From Acrasis kona (taxonomy: Eukaryota > Heterolobosea > Eutetramitea > Acrasida > Acrasidae), in contig JAOPGA020001138.1 of assembly GCA_026419775.2 (NCBI GenBank), forward strand, positions 1 through 64,000: 64,000 nucleotides of DNA. The letters are read 5' to 3'. This document shows, one piece after another, positions 11,615-23,908 of this stretch. Each line of letters opens with the position of its first letter. Within the stretch, counting starts at the first letter, position 1. Position numbers and translations under genes: made by a program. Under the pieces are notes generated by a model. It saw only the letters and a program-made list of their open reading frames with translations. It had not been told where the DNA came from and made no database searches.

Positions 11615-12772
11615 ATGAGTGAACAAGACAACAAACGAAAGAAGACAGCATTTTTTGACATACAACCATCAAAGAAGAGAGCCAGATTGCAAATATCTGA
11701 TGATCAAAACAACCTTGCCCCAGCTGCTTTTCAGAAGTCGAAACGAAAGAGTAACGTTGAAGAACAAGTCAACAACGAAATAAACGAAGAAAACAATGAC
11801 AACAACGAAGAAATCGAAGGTAGCGATATGGATCTAAATGAAGACGAAACAAACAAAAGGGTGAAAAGAGTATTTCCTTATGGAAATTATAACAGATACT
11901 ATTCGGGAAGGTACAAGGAAAATATAAAAGACCCTCGCATTAATGTCATTGTAGCAAACTCTGGATTTGAGTTTGAAGGCAAAGATATATTAGATGTAGG
12001 ATGCAACGTTGGCCTATTCACTATTCAAATAGGTAAGACACCGCACATGAATTTTATGCTTAATACACAAAAGCCGAACATCTCAAACCAAAACAAATAA
12101 AAGGAGTAGACATTGATGCAGGACTTATAAGAAAGGCCAATAAGATCAAAGAGGAGATCAAGTTCAGTGACCTTACACTTGAAGAGTCAATTGATGCAAT
12201 CGTCACATCAACCTCTAATAGACAGAGGAAGGCAAAAGAATTTGTCTTGGAAACTAATAATAAAATTACAGATCATGATTCAACTAATAATGTTTCATTT
12301 CCAGATAATGTTACATTCGAGAGATTAAACATTGTTGCAGAAGAATCTGTTACTGAACAAGAAAAATATGATGTCATCTTTTGGTATGTTTCATCTCTTT
12401 CATTTAGTCATTAACATTAATAGTTTGAGCATCACTAAATGGGTGCACTTGAATAATGGAGACGATGGAATAAAATTACTTTTCAAAAAAGTGTTCGAGA
12501 TGCTGCGTCCAGGTGGTCTTTTTATTCTCGAACCTCAAGACTGGAAATCATATTCACATCACAAAACATTAACAAAGAAGATTACGGCGATATACCAGGA
12601 AATCAAGTTCAGACCTAAAGACTTTAAGGAGCATCTGCTATCGGTAGTTGGTTTCGATAGAACTTCAGTCGCGTTCGTTGAGGTAGAAAACAATGAACAA
12701 AACGAGGACGGAAAGAAGAGGGCCAAGAAAGGATTCGACAAAAGACCTGTCTGCTTCTACTATAAGAAATAA
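11615..12772 (+). CDS. BCDIN3/MePCE-type RNA 5'-phosphate methyltransferase
   Basis: Exons 11615-12032, 12074-12383 and 12424-12772, with introns of 41 and 40 nt; 358 aa. After a basic and acidic N-terminus of about 90 residues comes the family signature YGNYNRYYSGRY. It is followed by SAM motif I (ILDVGCNVGLFTIQI), GVDIDAGLI, and after the second intron CLSITKWVHLN and LRPGGLFILEPQDW. These are the hallmarks of MePCE/BCDIN3, which methylates the gamma-phosphate of 7SK and U6-type RNAs or the 5'-monophosphate of small RNAs. The linker between the two SAM halves is long and Asn-rich. The gene starts 45 nt from the divergent DOCK gene, so they probably share a promoter. Its 3' end is 33 nt from the convergent phosphate transporter. 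The RNA substrate cannot be told from sequence. Confidence 0.88.
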
Positions 12773-12805
12773 ACTAAGAATGTTCATAAAAATAATTTAA
12801 TGTCT

Positions 12806-14458
12806 TTATAATGCGAATCTTAATAAAACAAAAACGATCAAAGAAACTATAGATGATGCTGGAATAGTGATTACCCATGATAAAACGATTCCTCCCAACG
12901 TCTTCCATTGTAGATCTCTCACGGATTTGCAATCAATTATCGATATACCGTACACAGCTCCAACGATAATGTGAGTTGTGGACAATGGCAAGTTCAAGAT
13001 ACTACCAGTCAATGTTATAAAGGCTGTTCCCAACTGTGCAACAAAAGCACGGGCTGGTGTCAATTTTGTAATCTTATTTCCGAGAGTTTTCATGACACGG
13101 TAACCCAAAGTACTCAAACCAAGAACCAATCCTACAGCAGCCACAGCAGTTACCCACAATTCAGTTTTGGTTTCTGAAGTTGGCAAAACTCTATTAAAAT
13201 ACATCCAAACAACAGCACCTAAAGGACCAGATGCATTACTAATGTCATTAGCACCATGTGCGGTTGCGATACAACAAGAAGTAATAATTACAAGAAAGTT
13301 AAAAGCATGTTTTTCTGTTAAATTAACCAATTCATCGACTGTTGGTGATGTGCTTCTTTCAACTTGACTTGGCTCCACATTAGTTTCAACAGTAATTGTC
13401 GCTGCTTCTGTTCTATTAAGATTTTCAGCATCGACCATTTCCTGGTCTAACGTCTCTGTTGCCACTTCAGCCTTGACACCTTCATCCTGATCTGTCCATT
13501 CTTGTGGCTCAACCTTATCGGGACTCGACAACTCTTCGGCTATGACTTGCAAATGTCCAGTATCACTTTCATCATTCACTTTACCTCTAATGAAAGGAAC
13601 TCCGAACTTCCACATGACAAGACCAATAAGAACTGCTATTACAATGGAAACCGGAAGCACAATGTAGATCGGTGGCTCTAATTTGAGTGGTGTCAAACCC
13701 TTATACAAAATAAACAAAATAAGGACACCTCCGGAGATACCAGTCAATGCAGGAAGAGCTCGGAAAATGTTAGAAGAAGGAGATTCGCTCAAAAAAGTGA
13801 ATTTTTTTAAAGGATACCAACAAACAAGAGAAGCTAAACCACCAAGTAATGGAGATAAAACCCATGCTGTACAAATTTTGCCAATTGTAAACCATTCAAC
13901 CGAATTCCAGCCACTATTTGTTCTGTCAGTGATTCGTAAACCAAAAATTACTCTAAATAAATTCCAAGACCAATGATGGAGCCGACTATAGAATGTGTTG
14001 TTGAAACTGGTACAGAGAATAATGTCGCTACACACAACCATACTCCTGACCCAACCAGTACAGACACCATGATTAGCATGTACTCTCTAACTCTCAGCTC
14101 GGATACTTCCCCGGCTGGAAATTTAATTAGACCACTTGACACTGTCTGTGCGACAAATCTAATCGTTTAAAATTTAACACTAAATGTTTTTCATACCCTC
14201 CAAGTAGAATGGAACCCACTAATTCAAATACAATTGCTAATATAATGATTTTCTTTAACGAAAGTGCTTTGCACCCAAGTGTTGCACCCATAGCTTTACT
14301 ACTATTAGATCATTATAATAAATTATATACCATTTCCAATGTCATTCGCGCCTATTGGGGTTTAATATTTATGCAACAATAGACTTACCTATGAAAAAGG
14401 CCATAAACAAACCCGATACTATACCAATACCAAGCAGACCAGAAGCCTCTAAGACCAT
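12806..14458 (-). CDS. PHO4-family inorganic phosphate transporter (PiT type)
   Basis: Five exons: 14458-14389, 14351-14331 (only 21 nt), 14293-14197, 14158-13952 and 13913-12806. Introns are 37-38 nt; 500 aa. The first PiT signature is assembled across the microexon and reads GANDIGNAMGATLGCKALSL. The inverted repeat near the C-terminus has AHGANDISNASGPLGAVVWM. Both halves carry many hydrophobic helices, separated by an acidic cytosolic loop of about 120 residues. PiT proteins are Na+- or H+-coupled phosphate symporters of the plasma membrane. Nothing indicates loss of function. The 21-nt exon carries the invariant GAND motif, so automated prediction could miss it. Confidence 0.9.
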
Positions 14459-14796
14459 GTTTTAATTCGGAGATATTAACCAAATAAACATGATATTTTT
14501 TTGTATTGGTCAACCTTTTTCTCCCAATCGAAACAATCGTTTGTTTTGCATCCCACTCAACGCTGATTGTAGGACTGCGGCAGAGTAACCAAAGAGTTTT
14601 AAGTTTTGGAATAACGGAATCGAGAGTTGCGTTGCAAAAGGAGTACCGAAAGGGGAAGTTTATTTTTGTACAAGAAAACATTGCCCGAGAAGCGGACGAG
14701 TGTAATTTAAAAATATTGTTAGATAATAAAAAAGATCATAGAACCGAAAGACACATTAAAACATACTGATTCTCATATAGAACACCTGCTCCGTTA
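14459..14796. promoter_or_regulatory. Divergent promoter region between phosphate transporter and PCF11-like gene
   Basis: This 338-base stretch separates two divergent start codons and must hold both promoters and 5' untranslated regions. Open frames occur on both strands but lack domain similarity. No TATA or Inr motif could be recognised with confidence. Confidence 0.4.
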
Positions 14797-16371
14797 ATGA
14801 CTCAAATTAGCAATCACGAGGTGGGCATTCAATATGCTACTGCTCTCAAAGAGCTTAATTCTAGCTCGAAACCCCACATTAATAATTTAACTACAATTGC
14901 AAAAGAGAATAAACGATTTTATAAGGACATTGTTGCTGAGATTGAAAATCGTATCGGAACGGTATGTTCATCTTGTCCAAATCCTTTGTTAAATAATGTC
15001 TCAATAAAGGCTCACCCCAGTCAAAGATTACCTGTTATTTACTTGATGGATAGCATAATAAAGAATGTCGGGGAACCTTATATCACAGAGTTTAGCAACC
15101 ATTTAGTGGACACATTCTGCTTAGCCTATGAAAATGAGAGAGAAGAGGTCCGAGGAAGTTATATGAGAGTTTTAATGACCTGGCCCCAATTAATACATGC
15201 CGAAATAATACAACATATTCAAAGAAGAATACAAAGCCTGCCCGTGGCATCCAATCCAAATCAAACCCAACCTTTTGGTCAACCCGCACTCAACAGACAT
15301 GATAGAAACATTGCAGTAAACCCCAATCTATTTAGACCCACAAACGGACACAGCCCGCGCACAGGATCTCCACAGGTTAATGGGAATGCAAAAAAGACGC
15401 CAGAGCTTGTCAAGGACTTTAAAGAGTTAATGGCCAAGACCGACCCTAGCATTTTACGTCAACCACATTTATTATCACAAATTAAAAATATTAATGCTGC
15501 GTTAACCCGGTATCAACAAAAATGTACCGCATTAAATCAATCATCAAACTCCGGAAGCACTCCTAGTCCCTACGCAAATTCTCCTGCTTCTTCAATCAAT
15601 GTAAGCAACCCACCTAAACCTTTCCAGGCCATGCCTCCATCCTCATCTGTACCTCCTGCGGTGTCAACTACACCAATCATATCACCACCAAGCGTGACCA
15701 TACAACCAGCTAACCCCGCAGATTTAATCAACGCACTCATTAACTCTGGTCTGTTAAATAAACTACCACTTGATACACCAAGCACAACAAATGCATCAAC
15801 CGCCAATACATCACCCTCTACAAATACATTGACCGTTCCGGATACAAATGATCCTAACGGCGCCCACCAACATCCTGCGTTGAGAAGATTATATCATGCT
15901 TTTGCTTTTCAGTGCAGCAATTGTGGACTTCGGTTCAACAGTAAGGATAAGCTAGATACACATTTAGACATGCATTACATGATTAGTAGCCGTAGAAGTA
16001 AGAACAAATGTTTGTCAAGAAAATGGCATCAGACCGAAGATGACTGGATTCGGCTTGTGGAGGAGGTTGTCGTTGAGTCTCCTGGTGCCATCTTTTTCGG
16101 ACAGTTTAACGCGGAACCAGAACCAGACGGGAAGGAGGACGAAGCAGCAGAAGTGGAGGTTGCATCAGAAGGTGTCCAAGTTACAGAATCAGACCAAACA
16201 CAATGTCCAGTATGTCGCGAACAGTTTGAGTTGGGAAGAGACTCGACCACCGATGAGTGGATTTACAAAGATACTGTTAGAGATGCCGTAAGCGAAGAAA
16301 TTGTTCATAAAATGTGTATGAGAGCCTACAAAAGACCAAACACTCACATTACACCAATCAAATCAGAATAG
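14797..16371 (+). CDS. PCF11-like pre-mRNA 3'-end processing factor
   Basis: The frame is open from ATG to stop. However, 14962-15009 is very probably a 48-nt intron (GTATGT ... AATAAAG): without it the CID domain reads IENRIGTAHPSQRLPVIYLM, matching family spacing, so the protein would be 508 aa. The CID (about residues 5-130, ending in LPVIYLMDSIIKNVG and SYMRVLMTW) binds the RNA polymerase II C-terminal repeat. The middle is Ser/Pro/Asn-rich. The C-terminal third has a Cys-pair motif FQCSNCGLRFNSKDKLDTHL, a WHQTEDDWI segment and a second CPVCREQFE knuckle, as in PCF11 and CFIA. It acts in cleavage/polyadenylation and transcription termination in the nucleus. Confidence 0.87.
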   Translation: MTQISNHEVGIQYATALKELNSSSKPHINNLTTIAKENKRFYKDIVAEIENRIGTVCSSCPNPLLNNVSIKAHPSQRLPVIYLMDSIIKNVGEPYITEFSNHLVDTFCLAYENEREEVRGSYMRVLMTWPQLIHAEIIQHIQRRIQSLPVASNPNQTQPFGQPALNRHDRNIAVNPNLFRPTNGHSPRTGSPQVNGNAKKTPELVKDFKELMAKTDPSILRQPHLLSQIKNINAALTRYQQKCTALNQSSNSGSTPSPYANSPASSINVSNPPKPFQAMPPSSSVPPAVSTTPIISPPSVTIQPANPADLINALINSGLLNKLPLDTPSTTNASTANTSPSTNTLTVPDTNDPNGAHQHPALRRLYHAFAFQCSNCGLRFNSKDKLDTHLDMHYMISSRRSKNKCLSRKWHQTEDDWIRLVEEVVVESPGAIFFGQFNAEPEPDGKEDEAAEVEVASEGVQVTESDQTQCPVCREQFELGRDSTTDEWIYKDTVRDAVSEEIVHKMCMRAYKRPNTHITPIKSE

Positions 16372-16403
16372 AAAAAAGTGAATAAAAATAATATTTGTAA
16401 AAT

Positions 16404-17561
16404 TTAATCTTGATAAACTCCCAAATCATAGTCGCGTGTGTCATAGTATTCCGCCAACACTCTATAAATATATTGTGGGTTGTGAGTTCCTGTTTCGTTC
16501 ATAATGAAGAGATCAATTAGCTCTGGAGGCACGTAGTCATAACATGGGTTTAGCACATGGGCATCTTTTAGATTGTACAATTCTGGGGGAATGACTTCGG
16601 ATGGGTTGCATAAGTCATTAAACGAATCTTGGTCAAGAGGATACATTGGTGTCAGTTTGTACAATCCACAACAAACTACGAATGGTACTGACTTCTTCTT
16701 GGCAGCAAGTGCGACTAGATGGGTGCCGCTTGGTGCGATCAAACCTCCATTTGCCATGACTGAATGTGTTCCAACAATTACCTTGTTCACTCTGGACATG
16801 ATTGCAAACGCTGCTGCATCGCTGATCAATGTTGCACTAATTCCCTTCTCTGAGAGTGATTTGACTAGTTCATGTCCGCTGTATGAGGGAGCGTGTTCGG
16901 TGACCACAACTTCGAACTTCTTCTTCTTTTCTGCTGCAACCTTCAAGAAGTGTTCCACGGTGTGTGATTGACCAATTGTCAAAATAACCTCACTAGGTGT
17001 CAAGGTTAGTGTGAAAAACTTTAAAGAGGACATACTTTGAATGAACGTGCTCTATGGCTACCTCTGATATTCCCTCGTTCATGTTGTCCAGCTCACTTAT
17101 AAGTTCTTTGATTTCACTCAAAATGTTAGCTTTAAAGTCTAAAAAAATGTAAGTTGTGTGCACATGAATCACAAACCTCCTTCGACAGGCTTTGTATAGT
17201 CAAGTTCTGCTTTTGCCTCCAACAAGTTTGCAAGGTTTGGTTGGTGTAAAGAATCCGCACTGACGGTTTGTTGTGTTCCGGAATTTGATTGGGCATATTC
17301 GTCTCTTATTATGTATAATACTCTCCTCACAACATTTCCAATCACAAACATTGTAGGTTGTGCCTGTTTGAGCATAACTGCTACCAAGCGGCACTGATCA
17401 ATAACTTGTTGTACAGTGTCCTTTTTTGTCATGCTTGATACAATTGTTCGCATGATATCCGCACATGCACGTCCAATGTGATATGCACCTTTGATTTGCT
17501 TTCTCTGCAAATTGGTAATAAATATATTGATGGTGTTTCTTAGAACTGTGTCGGACAACAT
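16404..17561 (-). CDS. Translation initiation factor eIF2B subunit beta
   Basis: Exons 17561-17177, 17138-17036 and 16992-16404; introns of 38 and 43 nt; 358 aa, close to the usual 350. The N-terminal helical part (IGRACADIMRTIV) is followed by the eIF2B alpha/beta/delta core. The diagnostic HVHSNEVILTIGQSHTVEHF spans the second splice junction. Later blocks are ISATLISDAAAFAIMSRVNK, VMANGGLIAPSGTHLVALAA and VPPELIDLFIMNETG. This regulatory subunit is part of the eIF2B decamer that recharges eIF2 with GTP. The gene is convergent with PCF11, leaving 32 nt between stop codons. Confidence 0.93.
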
Positions 17562-17949
17562 ATTTGTTGATTGGAAAGGTTGGTTTGGTTTTTATTGCAG
17601 TTTGTGTTGTCACAGAAATGCAGTGATTACAAAACAATAAATATACAAGTTGACCAGACTCTTCTTTTCTGCACCATGCATCTTGACACTGTGCGATAAA
17701 GATTGAAGAGTATACCGTAATGTCATACGAACCAGATGGATCGGTTAATTCAATATACCAAGCCAAAATGAGGATCTGAAATGTTCAGCAAATTTTTGAT
17801 TCACAAATTCCCAAAATCAAATCGCATTATTGTAAATGGACCATACATCGTGTGTTTTAAATGCATGAAAAAATATGACTCCATAACAGAATCAATGAGA
17901 CTATCATGGTTTGCAAGAAAAAAGATTTATCAAATATTACTAGCAGCAT
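17562..17949. other. Intergenic region without recognised features
   Basis: It lies upstream of the eIF2B-beta start codon and downstream of the FAD monooxygenase stop. Open frames on either strand are short and resemble no family. It probably carries the eIF2B-beta promoter. Confidence 0.4.
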
Positions 17950-19227
17950 TTATTTTAGAAATTTCAACTTACCCTTAGCATACTCCTCTTCACAGTTATA
18001 ATCCCACAACCAGTCCATACGACCGTTCAATATATTTCTGATCTTATCTACATCTCGTTCAATCTCTCCATCCCAAATCATACCAGTCTCTCTAGTGGTG
18101 GATTGTACTTTAGATGCACGTAACAATCTCAAATCTTGATATAATCCAGCACATTGCTCAAGACTATCAAATTCTCCATTCAGATAATCACGGAGACTGG
18201 AAGCCATCACATAGCCATCTTCAAGACAAATCGACGCACCTTGACCCTGATGTGGAAGAACAGCATGCGCTGCATCTCCTAAAAGTATCACCTGCCCATC
18301 TAAATAGGTCCAATTATCAAGGGCATTGCGATCATGTAACGCCCACCGACCTACGTAGTCATCCATTGCTTGAATAATCTTTTGAACTTTTGCATCAAAG
18401 TCTTGAAACTGCTCCACTACCTCCTCTTTTGAAACAGTAGTGTTCCATGACTCTACTGATGTTCCAGGAGGAGGATGAGAGAATGCCACAACATTTAGTA
18501 CCTTTCCAGAAGAAACTGGGTATACTACAACATGTTTATGTCTTCCAATCCAATTAGTACCTACATGAGCACCATCTCCCCATATGTCACGAATGTTATC
18601 CATTGGTATCAGACAGCGATAAGCCACCTTACCAGAAAAGACAGGTTGATCCTTGATGAAGCATCCACGAACAGCACTATGTATGCCATCCGCTCCAATG
18701 ACTAGATCAGCATCAGCACTAGTTCCATCCTTAAATGATATCCTCACCCTATCACCAATTTTTTCTAAGGAAACACATTTCTTGTTGTTGAAAAGTTGAG
18801 TAGGAGTGTCTTTGACTGCTTGAAGGATAATATTTAGAAAATCTGCTCTGAATACAGAAGCAAGCAAAATGCATCCATTATCATCTAATGACCTTTTTGA
18901 TTTTGGTTTAATGTCTGTAACGTGAGTACCATTGCTGGTGTTTACTCGAAACCAAATATCAGACTCCTGCTTGGTTTCAATTTCTTTAACTCTTTCACTT
19001 AGACCTAATTTTTCAAGTATATGATAGCCGTTTGGAGCAATGTCGATTCCTAATGGTTAATGAATCACAAAGTAAAACTAACCTGCTCCGATTTCCTTGT
19101 ACTCTGGGGCTTGTTCATATACCGTGACATTCACCTTATCACCACATAATTTATGAAGAGAGAGCGATAGACCTAGTCCACCTATTCCACCTCCTACAAT
19201 TGCAACTTCTAGTTTTCTGTTATTCAT
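17950..19227 (-). CDS. FAD-dependent aromatic-type monooxygenase (group A)
   Basis: Exons 19227-19083 and 19049-17950, with a 33-nt intron; 414 aa. The N-terminus starts directly with the FAD Rossmann loop VAIVGGGIGGLGLSLSL. Next come the DG fingerprint (DLVIGADGIHSAVRG) and the GD motif (VILLGDAAHAVLPHQGQGAS). This order is typical of class A flavoprotein hydroxylases such as salicylate hydroxylase, FAD epoxidases and bacterial-type ring hydroxylases. They use NAD(P)H and O2. No signal peptide or membrane tail is present. Substrate is unknown. The family is often horizontally acquired in protists, but base composition and the short intron look like the neighbours. Confidence 0.88.
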
Positions 19228-19460
19228 TTATAATTTGATTTATATTGAATCATAATGAAACTCTTTTTAAAGCGATGATCCATTTGATCAATAGAGGAAT
19301 CTCTTATTGAATCAACCTTTTTAGCTCTTATTGTCGTAAAATCAAATACGACACTTCCTTTGGGAGTACAATACAATACATCCCTACATAAATACATCAC
19401 ATTTTGAGATTGGACAACAAGAACAACAACAGAAGAGTTGTAATAAAATTCTAATTTATA

Positions 19461-22400
19461 TTATACAACAAGTTCATCACCTTCAAACAATCTCATTGTT
19501 TTTTTCAACCTCTCAACACTCAACTCATCATGACTCTCCGGTTGATAATGAGTTCCTTGCAAAACAGCTCTAGTCCTCACCAACTGTTTTTCGACGAGTT
19601 TACTGAACGCATTAAAGTGATGACCAACCATTGCCTTCTCCAATATTGAAATTGATTTGCCCTTCCACAAGATCAATCCATAATAAGGCTTTTCAAAGTC
19701 AGCACCTAGTTCAGATAAGTAGCTAAATGCATGCATCACTCTAATCACTACAAAAGCGACTTGATCATTCTTTAATACGTCTTTTAAGCTGGTAACATCA
19801 CCTACACCAGAATTAGACATGTGCATTTGATCCATCGATTCGTCATGATACGTAATCATGATCCAATCAATCGACTCTTTATCGCCCTTGTCGCTTTCGT
19901 TTTCGTCATCGTTTTGATGTCTGGTAAGATTTTCGAGTGCTGCTCGAATGACACCTTCGTTTGTAATCAATAATTGACTCTTGTGTTGTCTACCGAGTCC
20001 TTCATATTTTGATTGCCTTTTTTGTAACGCCATCTGATTGTTATTTCTAACGTTACTTCCCGTTAATTTTTGTAACACTATTTTTGTGGTTAAATGTTCC
20101 GGTTGTTGACAAGATTGAATCTCGCCGGATAAATGCAAAATGGAATCACAAAAATCATAAACGCTTTGTCTGATTTCGGCCACTTTGCTCTTTACAATGT
20201 GTTTGAGTTGACTTCCTATCCATTGTACCAATAAATATTTGGTGGTCAACCCATAACCACCTTCGTTGGTTGTAACGGCCAACGCCAAGAAGAATGCTTG
20301 ATTGGGTAATAAATTCTGATCGATCCATTCTTGTGAATCCAATGGATTGTAATATCGTTTTGCACTCAAATTGGAATCATCCGTGATTTTTAAATTTCTA
20401 TATTGTTGATTTTCGATGCTAATGTTGAATTTAATATGCGCAATGATCACATTAGAATGTTTCAACAAATCTATAAATTGTTGATGATCTTGATTCTTGA
20501 TCAATTGATCCAAACATTTTTTCAATTCATCCTTTCCATCCAATTCGATCGATTTACAATCGCCACTAAATTGCGTCTTGTTTTGAATTTCGAATCGTTG
20601 AGATTGTGATTTACTGGTCGATGAAGAAGAAGGACTCGACGATGATGAATGGGTGGCGCTATTGATCTCTTGTTGATCTCTCGTTCCAGTTATTTTATTC
20701 AAAATGTACTGATCGGTCAAATGTTCAACATTTTGTACATTGACCTCACCTGCCAACGATATGAACCGACGTGTATTTTCGTATAATTGAATCTTGTGAC
20801 CTGCACTGCGTGCTTTTGCGAATCCTTGGACTCGTTCGCCGACAAATGTGATCAACGAACATTTGTAAACGTTCGGAATGCGATAAACGAAAAAGTAAAT
20901 TTGATCGGGTACCATGTATGATTTGAACGATTCGACGGTTGATTCTGTTCCGCATCGAATTACGGCGACGGTATTATCTGATTGGTATCCGATTTGGACC
21001 CATTCTGATTTGCCTTGGCGCATGTCGACGAGATGTGATTCTACGTTGGAATCGTATTTTAGATTATTGTCCTTTCCTCCAAACGAAGATGGCGATGATG
21101 AAGATGATGGTGATGATTGAACATTGAATGAAGATGGCGATGGTGATGAATTTGATTTTCCTTTCATTCCTGTTAATTTCGCAGCAATGTCATTTTCGTT
21201 ACATTCCGATAATGTGGAGGCGAAGAATTGACCAGCGATGGAAATCTTTTTTTGTAGAAATTCTAAAAGTAGGTTGCGATGGGTGCTGCTCTTTGCTTTG
21301 GACATGCTTGAAGAATCTGATCCTGCCCATGTGATTAGAATGATTTTCACATTTCCTCCATAACCTGTTTCAGATATGATTAGTTTCAGTAGTGCGTATT
21401 GTACGAGGCGATTAGAGAAGCGTTGATTTAGCTGATCTAATCCTCCGGTACCTGATTGGGTCGAACTGATCTCACTTGGTGTCAAGTATTCGTATAGAAC
21501 CCAATTTGTGTTTCCATCGCCGGAAAGTAATTTTTCACAATGTGAATCTGTTATTTGAATAGACTTTCCTGGTGAGGCTGTAGAAGATGGACTGATCGAT
21601 GGTGATGTCGATGAAGGTGACGATTGAACATTGAATACACGTTTCTTTAGATTGCTCATAACTAACGGTTGGGTTGATTGTGTTCCTTTTATTTTTGTTG
21701 TTAGGAATTTTTCATTGAGTTCGGTTTGATCCGATGTGTTGTATTCTGATAATCCAGCGCTGCTTGATTTGCTCATCATGAGAGCGTCCAGGTACTTGTA
21801 CAATTCTTGTCGGTGTTGGGTTGCATTGGCTCTGGCAATTGACTTTGAAGCAGGTCCGATGTAGTTGACCAAAACAATTTTGAACGAACTATCAAGCATG
21901 AGTTTGAATATAAAGTATTGGATTTGGTTTGGATCCGTTTGGCTTGGTATGTTGTTTTCGATTACTCCACTAAACGATAACTTTAGTTCGTTTTTCGATA
22001 CATAAGACAAGACGATCGCATTAATGTCAAAAGAATCACTAATCAGGCGACCAAAAGTTTCGTTGAAGTCGCTTTGTTCGACTATGGATATATTTGTTAA
22101 TGTCGATTGAGAAGACTCCAACATGCGAGGTGATGCAGGACTCAAAGTGATGCCTCCCGTAAGTCTTGTGGGAATAGTTCCGCGAGGTGTTGATGCCGGT
22201 TGAACTCCATCCAAAAGTTGATCGTCCAATTCCGTCAACGAACTAATCGTACACGTCTTGGAAATGACGGGTATAATTTTAATGATGGAGGCTTTTAATT
22301 TTCCAGCATGATTGGTACTGATTGCTTTCAAGTAACCTTTGATGTTCGTTCCCTTCATCACAATCATAAAGTAAGAGTCGGCGTGCTTAAACACCAAATA

Positions 22401-23840
22401 CAAAAGACTTTCGGGTTTGAAATGCTTTTGAATGTTTTGTGAACTTTTAAGTGCATCTAAGCTTGTCTCCGTGCCTTGTGAAATCATTTCCAAAGTACTG
22501 GTGGACGAGCCGCTATAACCGAACAGCAACCAATTTGTTTGTGTGTGCTTTTCGACGAGGTCGTAGCAGGCCTCAACAGCTATAAACTCATTTGAAATTT
22601 TCATCCCATCACTCTCAAACGCAGTCGCACGAACTCTAGGTGTTGTTGGTGTGTTGCCTCCGAACCTGGCACTTAGACGAGGTGTTGCTGGAGTGTTGTT
22701 TGGTGTTTTTAATGCATTTAGTGCTGATGCTGGGCTTGATGCTGGAATGCGTGGTGTTGTTGAGGATGTGTAGATTTTTCCACCTCTTTGTCCCAACATG
22801 GCATTTCGTATGGAGGAATCGTTAATGTCATCCAAATTATCGACCTCTAATTCTCCTGCAAACTGGAGAGTTTTCTAAAAATGATTTAATTAATGTACGT
22901 GATTCTTCTTACCTTGCACATGTTATAAACGTCACTTCTGTGCTGATTGGCTTTTCCGATCTTGATGCGATTAACGTTTGGACCTGTCCAGAAGACTAGG
23001 AGACATTTCTCCGTGTCACCGCCATAACCTAATTCCTCTCCCAAGTTCCATTTAACGACCACATAAGAAATTGAATCATTCTTGAGCAGGTTCTTCCATT
23101 CGTTGACTGGAGAAGTCTTTTGTTTGGTATCGCCTCCTTTGTGGGTGACCGTGAGTATGCCATCTTGGTCGTATTCTAATACAATATAGCGTATGCCATC
23201 TTCTGAAGTGCCTTCCATTAATTTTAAAGCTTCCTTTACATTTGTTTCGTCAATGGATAGAACCAACTTTAGTTGTAGTCCAATGCTCATCACGGGAGTC
23301 TTTTTTTCGGTGACGGGCGACTTTGGGCTTGATGCACTTGATACATTAGTAGCAGCCATTTTTGTTCCAAAGATTTTATCGTGTATGGTGGCGTTACTCA
23401 GTGTAGAGATGACATTATCGTCTGATATATCTTTTAGACTACCAGAAAGTTTCTTATCTAGGGCTAGTTCGCAAAAGTCAATAAAATCAATGAATAGGCT
23501 GTTGATCCTCGCTTTTTGTAGGGGCTTCACCCCGCTTCCAACCCATCCAAGTACTACAAAACATGATTCATTGAGTTTTTGAACTCTCATTAGTATGAAA
23601 TTGAAGTCGTTGGCTTCGAGCATCCTTCTTGCTTCGCTGACATCATTATCTCCTCTTGCCCTAACTTTGGGTGCAGATTGGTCATATGAAAACAACAGCC
23701 ACTTGTTGTTGGACGCTTTGAAATTTTGCACTTCTTCGAAAGTGCTATGACCCATTGCTCGTGTTTCAAATGTCAATCTGTTGTTACAAAGGATGAAATT
23801 TAAGAAAAGACACATTCGTTTGTTCATCAAAATTAGGCAT
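19461..23840 (-). CDS. Giant protein with about eight tandem coactosin/ADF-H repeats
   Basis: Exon 22874-19461 joins across a 38-nt intron to exon 23777-22913. A 29-nt first exon (23840-23812) is proposed with a weak GTCTTT donor; an internal Met at 23755 is the alternative start. The model has 1435 aa. About eight units of 130-200 residues each repeat the coactosin pattern. The shared signs are NKWLLFSYD or TNWLLFGYS early, G-rich turns, hydrophobic strands such as FVVLGWVGSG or IILITWAGSD, and a closing K-A-x-x-x-H helix (KANQHRSDVYNMC, KARSAGHKIQLYE). Ser/Pro-rich linkers separate units. Single coactosin domains bind F-actin and oppose capping, so a multivalent actin-side binder is inferred. 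Units 4 and 7 are most divergent. Confidence 0.75.
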
Positions 23841-23908
23841 ATGTTCAGACAGTACGAATAAATATTTTTTTCAGAGCATCACTTTGTCTTCACTGAAAAA
23901 TTGTCATC

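Noticed and set aside
14506-14769. Plus-strand frame of 87 codons upstream of PCF11
   Set aside because: It lies in the divergent promoter region, shows no domain and is not in frame or spliceable with the PCF11 start.
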